Made by a program: the position numbers and the translations under genes
The notes under the pieces: model-generated
Database searches by the model: none
Seen by the model: the letters and a program-made list of their open reading frames with translations, nothing else
What the model was told of the DNA's origin: nothing
Part shown: positions 48,047 to 56,540 of the stretch, one piece after another
Layout: every line of letters begins with the position of its first letter
Numbering within the stretch: position 1 is the first letter of the stretch
Source: Saprospiraceae bacterium
GTDB lineage: Bacteria > Bacteroidota > Bacteroidia > Chitinophagales > Saprospiraceae
Assembly (NCBI GenBank): GCA_020627785.1
Contig: JAHDGF010000017.1
Location: 19,251 to 83,250 of the forward strand
Direction of reading: 5' to 3'
Length of the DNA: 64,000 nt

Positions 48047-49402
48047 TTACTTCTTCTTCCGCTTCTTCTTCATATTTTGAATCTTATCGCCTCGACGGAT
48101 GGGTTTCTTATATCGCTCCTTTATTTTCCGCACATAACTTTTTCGTTCAACTTTCTCTTTACTGTTCTTTGCAGATTTTTCATGAAAAGCTGAACCCTTC
48201 ATGATATAAGAATCTTTATCTTCAAACTCTTCAGGATCAACGGGCTTACTTTCCTCTGGGCTCAATAAATAAGAAACATCCACTTCATCTGGAAACTCCT
48301 TCAAAGGAATCTTATAATTCATCAATTTTTCAATCTCGTCTTTTAGCGGAATTTCTTTTTCACTAAATAAAAGAATGGATCTCCCCTGCTCCTCTGCTCT
48401 ACCCGTACGACCAATTCGATGAATGTAATTTTCAGGGTAAAACGAAGTATCGAAGCTAATCACTGTAGAAATTTTCTCAATGTCTATTCCCCGCGAAATC
48501 ACGTCCGTAGCTATTAATATTCGACTGGTTCCGTTTTCGAAATCTTCAATGGCTCGAGATCGATGACTTTGGGTTTTGCTGGAATGGATCACAGACACCT
48601 CAGTTCCATAATTTAGGGTTTCACCTAGCAGGTCGGCTTTCACCTTTGTTGCTACAAAAATCAAAACCTTATTAAATTCTACACGGTCTTCCAACAAGTG
48701 ATTTAATAAATTAGCTTTTGTATAGAAATTCTGTGCAGGATAACATTCCTGACTGATGTTCTCCAAAGGCGTTCCACTGATCGCCATCGTCTTCTTTACA
48801 GGATTTACCAAAAAACCATTCATTAGTTGGTTCACATAAGGCGTCATGGTTGCTGAAAAAAGCAGGTTCTGCCGCTTCGCTGGAAGGTATTCAAAGATAT
48901 TCCTCAACTGTGTTTTAAAACCAAAATCAAGCATGATATCGACTTCATCTATCACCAACTTTTTTATTGATTTTAACCGAAGGACATTGGTCAGGGCAAG
49001 ATCGTATAAGCGTCGAGGTGTTCCGACAATGATATCAAGACCTTCGGCAATGGCTCGCTTTTGAGTCTTAATGTTCGTACCTCCATAAACACCTAAAGTC
49101 CGAATGGTTATATATGGTGTGAGTTTATCAATCTGTTCTACAATTTGAATCACCAATTCACGCGTAGGCGCTAAGATTAAAACTCGAGGATATGGTTGCT
49201 CAGAATATTTCAACTCCTGTAAGATGGGGAGTAAAAAAGCAATCGTCTTTCCAGTACCCGTCTGTGCAATCCCTACAAAATCAGATCCACCAAGGATGGT
49301 AGAATAAGATGCCTTTTGGATGGGAGTTGGTTTTTCAAGTCCCATATCTTCCAATGCATTATACAGTTGCCTCTTAATCTTAAAATCTGCGAAAGAATCC
49401 AT
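48047..49402 (-). CDS. DEAD-box RNA helicase
   Basis: The protein has 451 residues. Q motif near residue 29 (PTPIQ), motif I AQTGTGKT (46-53), Ia APTRELV, Ib TPRRL, motif II DEVD (152-155, instead of DEAD), III SAT (183-185), IV LIFVATK, V ATDVISRGID and VI HRIGRTGR. A basic C-terminal tail (KKMKKRKKK-type) may bind RNA. It unwinds RNA duplexes, for example in ribosome assembly or cold response. An exact TAACTTTG element ends 4 nt before the ATG, so the mRNA may be leaderless. A 16-bp palindrome lies 79 bp upstream. Confidence 0.95.
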   Translation of the reverse strand: MDSFADFKIKRQLYNALEDMGLEKPTPIQKASYSTILGGSDFVGIAQTGTGKTIAFLLPILQELKYSEQPYPRVLILAPTRELVIQIVEQIDKLTPYITIRTLGVYGGTNIKTQKRAIAEGLDIIVGTPRRLYDLALTNVLRLKSIKKLVIDEVDIMLDFGFKTQLRNIFEYLPAKRQNLLFSATMTPYVNQLMNGFLVNPVKKTMAISGTPLENISQECYPAQNFYTKANLLNHLLEDRVEFNKVLIFVATKVKADLLGETLNYGTEVSVIHSSKTQSHRSRAIEDFENGTSRILIATDVISRGIDIEKISTVISFDTSFYPENYIHRIGRTGRAEEQGRSILLFSEKEIPLKDEIEKLMNYKIPLKEFPDEVDVSYLLSPEESKPVDPEEFEDKDSYIMKGSAFHEKSAKNSKEKVERKSYVRKIKERYKKPIRRGDKIQNMKKKRKKK

Positions 49403-49406
49403 GCTG

Positions 49407-49414
49407 CAAAGTTA
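49407..49414 (-). promoter_or_regulatory. Candidate -7 promoter element of the DEAD-box gene
   Basis: TAACTTTG on the minus strand matches TAnnTTTG exactly and ends 4 nt before the ATG at 49402, which would place the transcription start at or next to the start codon. No -33 TTG was seen at the standard spacing. Confidence 0.5.
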
Positions 49415-49480
49415 TCTAGAAAAACTTCATGTGCTAGTCTTTTTTAAAATATTCCAAGGCAGTTTTTGATTAAGCTAGAA

Positions 49481-49496
49481 TCTTACTTAAGTAAGA
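49481..49496. repeat. 16-bp perfect palindrome upstream of the DEAD-box gene
   Basis: TCTTACTTAAGTAAGA is identical on both strands. It lies 79 bp upstream of the DEAD-box start and about 130 bp past the anti-sigma stop. It could be a regulator site; flanking bases do not extend the symmetry. Confidence 0.4.
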
Positions 49497-49624
49497 CCAT
49501 CACTAAAGATCTTACCAGTGCTTAAGAATGTGAGATAGTTAAATTCAATACGTCAAAGTATTTATTCCTTAGTCTAGGCTAATATAGATTTTAGCATTTC
49601 AAAACTTTTAATACCTCCCTCAAA

Positions 49625-51157
49625 TTAAAAAACGCGCACGATTGAAAATTGCCCCATCAAGTAATTTCTTTTATCGCCATACCATTGTCCTTGAAAATCT
49701 TGCGCGTGTTCAGTGATCATGTCATTTAACATGGACTTACCGAAAATAGAGAAAGCTAATTGAGTCCTTGGACCTAATTCTGTCACTACATCTAATCGCA
49801 TAAGTGCATTGAGAGTTCCTACATTCCTATAACCTAAATCAGCCAATGACCCTAAAGGAGCACCATCTCTGCTTGCTGAAAAAGAAACTCCACGAGCATT
49901 GGAATAAACTCCATATTCTAGACCAGTAAAAACCCCAAAATTTAACCGCTGATTTATCCGCATCGACTTTCCAACCATGCCTCGAAGATTAACTTGTTGA
50001 TATTTTTGATAATAGGTGTATTCTCGTAGCGTAGTGGTAGTTTCTAAAACGGTCCCATAAATTGTTTCTTCTGTTCCATCTGGATAACTATGGATTGCAG
50101 TGACGCCGTCTTCCACTTCTTCTGAAACAATCATGGTCTCTTCAAAATTAAACTTAAAATTTGTTTGTTGAAATCCGAAACCAAGCTCTGCCATTATTCC
50201 ACTATTAAAATATCGACGATAAAAAGCATTCGCTTCTATTACATCTAAGGGTCGCTCTTGATTCTGTCGCTTCTCAACAAATTCATGTTCTACATCAAAA
50301 TTCATTGTTAAATTTCTTTGGTGTATACCGTAGGCAACAGATACCCCAAATCCGTTGTAGTAGTCTCTAAGTTTTGGCTTTTTAGAATCTACGGTGGCTG
50401 CTTTATTTTTTACTTTTGTCTGCTTATCAATTCGAGGCAATGGAATTGAAATCCTTGGTAACTTTGAGTTAAATAAGTTTGCTTCGTTCCCAAGAGTTTC
50501 TAATAAGCTTAAACTTTGAAGCGGAACAACTGATTCTTTTTTATTGGGCTCACCTTCTTCTTTTAAAACTACATTTGAGTCAAACTCAGTTACACTTAAA
50601 TCTCCTTCCATTGACCTTAAATGTTCATTTTCACTCGTTGCATTTTGACCCGTTACTGGGTGATTTTCTGTGTGGGTATAAACAGTTTCTAAAGTGCTTT
50701 TACTTAGGGCTTCAAAAGACCTGTCTTGCCCTACTGGACGTTGATCGTCAATTTCAGCAAGTATAAGCTTTTTGTTATTTGTCAATGCATTTCTTCGCTC
50801 TTTTACTTTAGTTGACTCTTCCTTTAAATTGTCCTCTGCTTTGTTTTTCGCTCGAGGCAAATTTATATTATCATTCTTTTGGAATTCTTCTTCCTTCTCA
50901 GAAATCACAGAATCTTCAACAGACGATCCAAGAATTAAGCGCTCTGAGTTAACTAACTTTTTTTGGTTCATTAGAAAAAGTCCTACAAGCATCATCCCTA
51001 CTACCCCAGTGCCAAACCAAAAGAATAAAAGTCTGCGTTTTTTCTTTGGTGGATTTCTTTTAGCATCTAAATCACTCCAGGCCTGATCAAGATCAAGACC
51101 AGAGTCAAAGTTATCAAAGCGATCGTTCAATTTATTTTTAAGCCAATCTTCTTTCAT
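49625..51157 (-). CDS. Anti-sigma factor with a C-terminal outer-membrane barrel (dual-membrane type)
   Basis: The protein has 510 residues. A short cytosolic part (about 1-40, MKEDWLKNKLNDRFDNF...) with the length and charge of a sigma-binding segment is followed by one membrane helix (43-63), a long disordered Glu/Lys/Ser-rich periplasmic stretch (about 70-270), then a strand-rich domain (about 275-510, GFGVSVAYGIH...VNLRGMVGKSMRIN...FSIVRVF) ending in Phe, as in outer-membrane barrels. Its start overlaps the ECF sigma gene by 20 bp. This matches the dual-membrane-spanning anti-sigma factors described in Bacteroides, which sense the outer membrane directly. The sigma target is unknown. Confidence 0.75.
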   Translation of the reverse strand: MKEDWLKNKLNDRFDNFDSGLDLDQAWSDLDAKRNPPKKKRRLLFFWFGTGVVGMMLVGLFLMNQKKLVNSERLILGSSVEDSVISEKEEEFQKNDNINLPRAKNKAEDNLKEESTKVKERRNALTNNKKLILAEIDDQRPVGQDRSFEALSKSTLETVYTHTENHPVTGQNATSENEHLRSMEGDLSVTEFDSNVVLKEEGEPNKKESVVPLQSLSLLETLGNEANLFNSKLPRISIPLPRIDKQTKVKNKAATVDSKKPKLRDYYNGFGVSVAYGIHQRNLTMNFDVEHEFVEKRQNQERPLDVIEANAFYRRYFNSGIMAELGFGFQQTNFKFNFEETMIVSEEVEDGVTAIHSYPDGTEETIYGTVLETTTTLREYTYYQKYQQVNLRGMVGKSMRINQRLNFGVFTGLEYGVYSNARGVSFSASRDGAPLGSLADLGYRNVGTLNALMRLDVVTELGPRTQLAFSIFGKSMLNDMITEHAQDFQGQWYGDKRNYLMGQFSIVRVF

Positions 51158-51707
51158 CCGTCGTATTATTGATTACAAGATGCGCTTGTAATTTATTTTT
51201 TAATAGTTTTTTTGCTCTTGCATACTGTGACCGAGAAGTCGAAGTTGCAATTCCAAGAATGTCTCCTATTTCATCATGCGTCAAGCCCTCAAAAATATAT
51301 AGGTTTAATATCATCCGATATCCCTCAGATAATTCTTGTATCGAAGACATCAAAAGTTCTGTTGATATTTCATTAAAACTTTCTTGAATTAAATAATCAT
51401 CAGGCTCTGGCATTTCATCTGGGAATGTTAAAGAAATGGATCTCCTTTTTTTACGTAAATTCTGAAGCACAAGATTCGTACATATTTTATGCATCCAACC
51501 ATCAAATGAGCCTTTATTAGAATCATGCTTTTCTAAGGAATTAAATAACTTAATAAAACAATCCTGCATTAAATCATAGGCTTCTTCCTTCTGCCTAACG
51601 TACCTGCGACAGAGAACAAAAACCTTATTGGCATACCGCTGAAAGAGTTCTCTCTCTGCAGCGGCATTGCCAACTTTACATTGTTCTATTAATTTATTAA
51701 TCTCCAA
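51138..51707 (-). CDS. ECF-type RNA polymerase sigma factor
   Basis: The protein has 189 residues. Region 2 (about 15-80: ANKVFVLCRRYVRQKEEAYDLMQDCFIKLFNSLE) and region 4 (about 120-178: LSEGYRMILNLYIFEGLTHDEIGDILGIATSTSRSQYARAKKLLKNKL) are clear. The start is TTG at 51707, because no ATG lies in frame nearby. It is placed between a lipoprotein gene 32 bp upstream and its probable anti-sigma partner, whose start it overlaps by 20 bp. It would direct an envelope-related regulon. Confidence 0.92.
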   Translation of the reverse strand: MEINKLIEQCKVGNAAAERELFQRYANKVFVLCRRYVRQKEEAYDLMQDCFIKLFNSLEKHDSNKGSFDGWMHKICTNLVLQNLRKKRRSISLTFPDEMPEPDDYLIQESFNEISTELLMSSIQELSEGYRMILNLYIFEGLTHDEIGDILGIATSTSRSQYARAKKLLKNKLQAHLVINNTTDERRLA

Positions 51708-51739
51708 ATCAGTTATTATACTTTTTCTTTTTCAAGATG

Positions 51740-53512
51740 CTATTGAATGATGGCGCGGATACGTAACTCCACATTCTGCCATACGTTATTATCAACAGTA
51801 TTAGTAACATTCACGTCAGTCACAAAATGAAACTCTGAACCAGGTACTCCTGAATTGTCCTCTATCTCCGTATCCCCTGGAGCATTTATTTCGTACTCAA
51901 AAATATAATCAGGATTACCGTCGACGATTGTCATTTGCTCTTGAAAACTTACCGCCAACCAATTTTGCCATCCGTTTTGCTCAGAAATACTTACAAACAA
52001 GGTGTAGATCACTGTTCCATTTTCCTGAGCATGAATAAACTTGACATCATACAAATAAAAATCAATATCAGATTCTTGCATCACATTTACAAATGCAGGC
52101 TGACCTACAATTTCTGTCCCGCCCAAGTTCATTCTGAATTCTCCACCTAGATCTTCACACACACGAATTTGACCCAAATCTAAATCCTCGTCAAAGAATG
52201 CTTCTGCAGGAATACTACTTTTTAAATTTTCAAGATCCACAGCAGAATAAATGAGGATATTACTTACACAATCTGGCACAATAACTGAGAATTGCCCATC
52301 ATCCTCTACAAATATTAATCTTGACAATCCCGAATAATGAATTGAAACATAACCATTAGGTACCGGATCAGAATTACAATCGACCAAAGTCCCAGAAAGA
52401 CTTTTCCACTCCAAACCTTGAGTATCTATGAAAATCTTTGGCAAGACTACATCTTCTTCAAAAGGACCAATTTCTTCCGAATAAACTACTTCCCCACAGA
52501 GATTTATAATTTCAAGAAGAAGAACTTCACCTTTCGGTATAAAGCCTGCAAAACTACCTTGCTGAGTGACTCCAGTAATACCGGTTGCTCCTGAAGAAAT
52601 AATTGTCAAGCTAACCCAGTGATCCCATTCTTGGCCACGAATTGGAGCGATGCAACCTTCAAGGAAAACAAAATCATTAGGCACATCACAATTCCACCAA
52701 GTGAAATGACTCACCTCACCGACATAATTACTCCCATCTAAAATCGCTGAACCTTCCTCTTTCCAGTATCCATCCTCCACATCATAATGCCACAAAGGAA
52801 TATTACTTGGGGCCGAATCCATCATTTCATCAGGTACTGGACTTGTTATGATGGCCGGCTGAGAAATTTGCAAGACATTGCCTACAGGATCTTGAAGTTC
52901 AACATTCAACATTCCATAACTCTCTAAAACCTGTCTTTCATTTTCTACATTTATTGCCATCTGATTCCCAGGCATCATCTGTTCAAAATCACCCCGCATC
53001 GGATGTAAATAAAAGGCGTATACTTCCACATCACCTTCGTAAGTTGTTCCGTCCAGATTTTTAAAACCACCTGTAAATTCAATTTTCCCTCCTTGATTCG
53101 TTTCAATTATTCCTCCCGACTGGGCATCAAGCACACCCGACAATTCTCTTTCAATCAAACTCACAGAGGTAATGATCGTTTCCTCAGTAAATGTTTGTAA
53201 TACTTTGTTTGCATTAAAATATCCTTCCTTTATTACTTTGAGAACTGCGTGTTTACTGCTTACTGTACCAGTTAATGAAAAGGCACCATTTTTATCCGTC
53301 GTAGCAGAGGTTTCTCCCCATTGTACAAGTGCACCTTCGACTGGTTCCATGCGTGCATCAAGGACAACTCCGTTTACTTTCGCTTCCGCAAATGTTACAT
53401 TTTGAATGTCAGGTCTAGAAGTGGTAATGGTATCAACAAACCCATCTTCTCGACATCCTGAAAATAGTACTAAGAAAACCAGAGTTGTTATCGTGTATAT
53501 TAATTTTTGCAT
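51740..53512 (-). CDS. Lipoprotein with carboxypeptidase-regulatory-like domains, first gene of the sigma operon
   Basis: The protein has 590 residues. Lipobox FSGC (Cys20). A CarboxypepD_reg-like domain (about 45-115, VNGVVLDARMEPVEGALVQW) leads into a region with DGTTYEGDVEVYAFYLHP and an Ig-like or metallopeptidase-adjacent fold, then a second beta-sandwich (about 365-450, SLSGTLVDCNSDPVPNGYVSIHY). No peptidase catalytic motif was found. It lies 32 bp upstream of the ECF sigma gene, so it may be a target, sensor or effector of the pathway. A one-mismatch TAACTTTA lies 6 nt before the ATG. Partner unknown. Confidence 0.78.
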   Translation of the reverse strand: MQKLIYTITTLVFLVLFSGCREDGFVDTITTSRPDIQNVTFAEAKVNGVVLDARMEPVEGALVQWGETSATTDKNGAFSLTGTVSSKHAVLKVIKEGYFNANKVLQTFTEETIITSVSLIERELSGVLDAQSGGIIETNQGGKIEFTGGFKNLDGTTYEGDVEVYAFYLHPMRGDFEQMMPGNQMAINVENERQVLESYGMLNVELQDPVGNVLQISQPAIITSPVPDEMMDSAPSNIPLWHYDVEDGYWKEEGSAILDGSNYVGEVSHFTWWNCDVPNDFVFLEGCIAPIRGQEWDHWVSLTIISSGATGITGVTQQGSFAGFIPKGEVLLLEIINLCGEVVYSEEIGPFEEDVVLPKIFIDTQGLEWKSLSGTLVDCNSDPVPNGYVSIHYSGLSRLIFVEDDGQFSVIVPDCVSNILIYSAVDLENLKSSIPAEAFFDEDLDLGQIRVCEDLGGEFRMNLGGTEIVGQPAFVNVMQESDIDFYLYDVKFIHAQENGTVIYTLFVSISEQNGWQNWLAVSFQEQMTIVDGNPDYIFEYEINAPGDTEIEDNSGVPGSEFHFVTDVNVTNTVDNNVWQNVELRIRAIIQ

Positions 53513-53813
53513 TTATCTAAAGTTAAGCGTTCATTTTATAAGAATGGCATGCCTTACACACTTAACTATGCTTATTTCAAAGGAACGCTGCATAAACGCA
53601 AAAAAACTTTATTAGAATGGTAAAAAAAGAGCGTAAGCCTTAGTGATACTGGTAATTTGAACTTAAAATTTATTGACCAGCATTCCCTTTAAATGAAAAA
53701 ATGACAAGCATTCTCAATTTTACCCTATAATATCCAAGTTTGACCTAACCTTAAAAAAGAGAAACCCTCAACTTTGTGTTGTTTAATTAAATTCATTAAT
53801 CAAAAATTAAATC
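53513..53813. promoter_or_regulatory. 301-bp divergent intergenic region
   Basis: This gap separates the sigma-operon lipoprotein and the methyltransferase gene. TAACTTTA (minus strand, one base off TAnnTTTG) lies directly before the 53512 start; CAACTTTG (plus strand, one base off) lies about 35 nt before the TTG start at 53814. No RNA gene or strong hairpin seen. Confidence 0.4.
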
Positions 53814-54437
53814 TTGAATAAAAACAAAGTAGAAAAAATACTAAATGAACTGCATGAAGATGCAAAGAAGGATTACCTACGCATTAGTAAAGGAATGGTA
53901 AAATCCATTTTCAGGCCAATGCAACCTGCTGATTTTGAAAAAGCCTACCTACCGATTACAAAATCACAAGGAAAGGCCATGCATGATTTGATCCTAAAAA
54001 ACCAATGCAAGAATGTCATTGAATTTGGCACCTCTTTTGGAATTTCTACCATCTATTTAGCGGATGCCGTCCATCAGACAGGAGGCAAGGTCATTACCAC
54101 AGAGCTACTAGAAAGCAAGTCCAAGATTGCTCAAGCGAACATTAACAAAGCTGGCTTAGGTAATCTTGTAGAAATTCGCACAGGTGATGCCATGGAAACT
54201 CTAAAGGATTATGCAGAACCCATAGATTTCCTTTTCCTAGACGGATGGAAAGATCTTTACCTCCCTTTGTTCCAAATGCTGGAACCACTCTTTCATCATA
54301 GAACATTAATCTATGCTGACAATATGGATATGGCTGGAACCCAATATTATGGAAACTACGTATTAGGCAAAAAGCAGGTCTACAACTCAAAAATGGTCAA
54401 TGAAGGAAAAGCAATGCTTACAGCCATTGCTGCCTAA
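53814..54437 (+). CDS. O-methyltransferase (class I SAM-dependent)
   Basis: The protein has 207 residues from a TTG start at 53814; the next in-frame ATG (residue 28) would remove family-like N-terminal sequence. The SAM motif is VIEFGTSFGISTIYLADAV (about residues 68-86), with an acidic residue at the second strand (KVITTELLESK), and a DFLFLDGWKDLYLP motif resembling catechol-type O-methyltransferases. The substrate is unknown; it could be a small phenolic or fatty acid. It is followed by a terminator and the AraC gene. Confidence 0.85.
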   Translation: MNKNKVEKILNELHEDAKKDYLRISKGMVKSIFRPMQPADFEKAYLPITKSQGKAMHDLILKNQCKNVIEFGTSFGISTIYLADAVHQTGGKVITTELLESKSKIAQANINKAGLGNLVEIRTGDAMETLKDYAEPIDFLFLDGWKDLYLPLFQMLEPLFHHRTLIYADNMDMAGTQYYGNYVLGKKQVYNSKMVNEGKAMLTAIAA

Positions 54438-54462
54438 CCATTTGATAAATTAAATTGATATT

Positions 54463-54498
54463 AAACTCCATTACTCAAATTGCAGTGATGGAGTTTTT
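54463..54498 (+). terminator. Rho-independent terminator of the methyltransferase gene
   Basis: AAACTCCAT (54463-54471) pairs with ATGGAGTTT (54488-54496), with an extra AC/GT pair set inside, followed by TTTTT. It lies 26 bp past the stop. Confidence 0.75.
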
Positions 54499-54513
54499 AT
54501 ATTCGCAGAACTC

Positions 54514-55395
54514 ATGAAAAGGAAATTCAAAGAAATAAGTTTTGTAAATAGTAAAACTAGCAAGTTCCAATTTGACTTAGTTACCTATCAAGATCTTTTA
54601 CAATTAAAACCTGCGGACCATAATCAATTTGAACATCATAAAATATCTTTCTATGTTATCTTATTGTTTACAAAGAATGAAGGAGAATACAATCTCAACT
54701 TTAAAGATTACAAGTTTAAACAAGGAAGCCTATTTACTTTAAGAAAAGATAATATCCATAAATTTTACAAAAACAAAGGACAGGGCCAACTCCTAGTCTT
54801 TACGGAAAATTTCATATTAAATCATACGAATGAAATAGAAGCGGCAAAAACATTTACCTTATTTAATGAAATGTTGGCCTCCCCAAAGTTACAGTTGAAT
54901 AAAAAAGAATACCAAGAAGTGCTGGACTTAGTGAAGCTTATTAAGAATGAATATTCCGAGGCAAAAGATGATTTTTCACTCAGTATTATTAGAAACTACA
55001 TTCAAGTCATTATCACTAAATTATTTCGAATTAAAGCAACTAAAAATAGCGCCTTTAATAATCGCAAGCACTTAACAATGTTCTTACAATTACAAGAACT
55101 TATCGAAAAACAATGTTTCAAACATAAAAAGGTTAGCTATTATGCAAATGAGTTAAGTGTAACGACAAAGACCTTGAACAATGTTACACAAAGCGTCCTG
55201 AATAAATCGACAAAGAGCCTCATCAACGAAGTTGTAATCTTACAATCAAAAAGATTAATCATCAATACTCAAGATTCATTGACTGAAATTGCTTACAAAG
55301 TAGGCTTTGATGAACCGACAAATTTCTTTAAGTATTTCAGAAAATATGCTGGTGTATCACCAAGTGAATTTAAAACATCAAATCAAGTTTCCTAA
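54514..55395 (+). CDS. AraC-family transcriptional regulator
   Basis: The protein has 293 residues. The N-terminal ligand domain (about 20-160) is cupin-like (EYNLNFKDYKFKQGSLFTLRKDNIHKFYK), and the C-terminal two-HTH AraC domain (about 185-285) shows SYYANELSVTTKTLNNVTQ, then LTEIAYKVGFDEPTNFFKYFRKYAGVSPSEFK. It would activate or repress nearby genes in response to a small molecule. Two SnoaL-like genes follow, and no divergent gene is present, so these are candidate targets. Confidence 0.9.
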   Translation: MKRKFKEISFVNSKTSKFQFDLVTYQDLLQLKPADHNQFEHHKISFYVILLFTKNEGEYNLNFKDYKFKQGSLFTLRKDNIHKFYKNKGQGQLLVFTENFILNHTNEIEAAKTFTLFNEMLASPKLQLNKKEYQEVLDLVKLIKNEYSEAKDDFSLSIIRNYIQVIITKLFRIKATKNSAFNNRKHLTMFLQLQELIEKQCFKHKKVSYYANELSVTTKTLNNVTQSVLNKSTKSLINEVVILQSKRLIINTQDSLTEIAYKVGFDEPTNFFKYFRKYAGVSPSEFKTSNQVS

Positions 55396-55478
55396 CGGCG
55401 TTTGTTGCCTGGCTTAAACTTTCGCTTTTTTACCCTAAATAGATATTTTTTCATCTCAATAAGCTTGTTATTACCCTC

Positions 55479-55486
55479 TACTTTTG
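55479..55486 (+). promoter_or_regulatory. Candidate -7 promoter element of the SnoaL-like pair
   Basis: TACTTTTG matches TAnnTTTG exactly and ends 27 nt before the ATG at 55514. A TTG at 55465-55467 is too close for a normal -33. An AraC site may be close by. Confidence 0.5.
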
Positions 55487-55513
55487 TGTCATTCATTTAT
55501 TAAATAATTTAAG

Positions 55514-55921
55514 ATGACCAATAAAGAAGCTCTATTAGCTTTTTATGAAAAAGCTTTGACTGTCAATAAAGAAACCGACTCTACGACTGTTCTTAATGAA
55601 ATTTTAAGTACTGATTTTGAATCCAAAGGATCTACAGAATCGAAAAACAAAGAACAACTGATTGGACAATTAAAGTTCTTTTGGACGCTTATTCCTGATT
55701 TAAAATGGGCTCCTCAAGACATTGTCAATGAAGGCAATAAATATGTAGTAAGAAGTCTTGCCACTGGAACTCCGAATGGTGATTTCATGGGCCTTCCTAC
55801 AGATGGTTCTAAATCCTTTTCAATCATGACTATTGATGTTCATCACATTGTTGATGGAAAAGTACAGGAGGTTCACCATCTCGAAGACTGGGGAACAGCA
55901 ATGAAACAATTGAAATCATGA
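55514..55921 (+). CDS. SnoaL-like polyketide-cyclase/ester cyclase protein
   Basis: The protein has 135 residues. The SnoaL-type pattern is FWTLIPDLKWAPQDIVNEGNKYVVRSLATGTPNGDFMGLPTDGSKSFSIMTIDVHHIVDGKVQEVHHLEDWGTAMKQL, a cystatin-like NTF2 barrel. Such proteins act as cyclases, isomerases or ligand binders. There is no signal peptide. It overlaps the next gene by 4 bp (ATGA), so it is co-translated with the lipoprotein that follows. Confidence 0.8.
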   Translation: MTNKEALLAFYEKALTVNKETDSTTVLNEILSTDFESKGSTESKNKEQLIGQLKFFWTLIPDLKWAPQDIVNEGNKYVVRSLATGTPNGDFMGLPTDGSKSFSIMTIDVHHIVDGKVQEVHHLEDWGTAMKQLKS

Positions 55922-56460
55922 GACTAGTAAACACTTTAATCACTATAGCTTTTCTGCTCTTACTTTCAGCATGTCAAATGAAAAATAAAGACCAACAAAA
56001 GACAATGACTGAAACTAATTTAATTACAAAAAAAGAAACCACAATGGAAGAACAATCAAATACAACTTTAGAGGTAGCCATGAAATATATGGATGCAATG
56101 GGAAAAGGAGATATGGAGACTATGATAAGCCTCATGGATGATGAAATGATCTGGCACAATGAAGGAGATAAGAGTATGCCTTGGATTGGACCATGGAGTG
56201 GGAAAAAGGTAATCTTAGAAGAATTCCTACCTCTATTTATGGAACATTTAAAAACAACTAAATGGGATACCGAAGATGCATTTGCCAGTGGTGATACTGC
56301 TGCATTTTTTGGACGCATGAAAGCCTTAGCCCTTAAGTCAAATGTAGAAACTGAAGAATTCACCTTTGCGCTCAGAGTAAAAGTTAAGGAAGGGAAAATT
56401 ATCCTTTGGAATTGGCTAGAAGATAGCTATGCAGTTTCTAAGGCTTTTCATGGAAAATAA
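55918..56460 (+). CDS. Lipoprotein with an NTF2/SnoaL-like domain
   Basis: The protein has 180 residues. A signal peptide ends in LLSAC (Cys19). The mature part has an NTF2-like cone fold: VAMKYMDAMGKGDMETMISLMDDEMIWHNEGDKSMPWIGPWSGKKVILEEF and IILWNWLEDSYAV. It appears to be a secreted counterpart of the preceding SnoaL-like protein. Its start overlaps the previous stop by 4 bp (ATGA). Confidence 0.78.
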   Translation: MRLVNTLITIAFLLLLSACQMKNKDQQKTMTETNLITKKETTMEEQSNTTLEVAMKYMDAMGKGDMETMISLMDDEMIWHNEGDKSMPWIGPWSGKKVILEEFLPLFMEHLKTTKWDTEDAFASGDTAAFFGRMKALALKSNVETEEFTFALRVKVKEGKIILWNWLEDSYAVSKAFHGK

Positions 56461-56481
56461 ATCGATAGCTAATAATAATTT

Positions 56482-56514
56482 AATGTTTGTCAATTCTCGA
56501 ATTGGCAAACATTT
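56482..56514. terminator. Bidirectional terminator between SnoaL pair and lipoprotein gene
   Basis: AATGTTTGTCAATTC (56482-56496) and GAATTGGCAAACATT (56499-56513) pair with one G-T wobble over 15 bp. TTTTAA follows on the plus strand and AT-rich sequence on the minus strand, between convergent genes. Confidence 0.7.
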
Positions 56515-56540
56515 TAATACTCATAGATCATTTTCAGAAT

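Noticed and set aside
55974..56363. 129-codon minus-strand frame over the NTF2-like lipoprotein
   Set aside because: Shadow of a supported gene with a lipobox and conserved fold.
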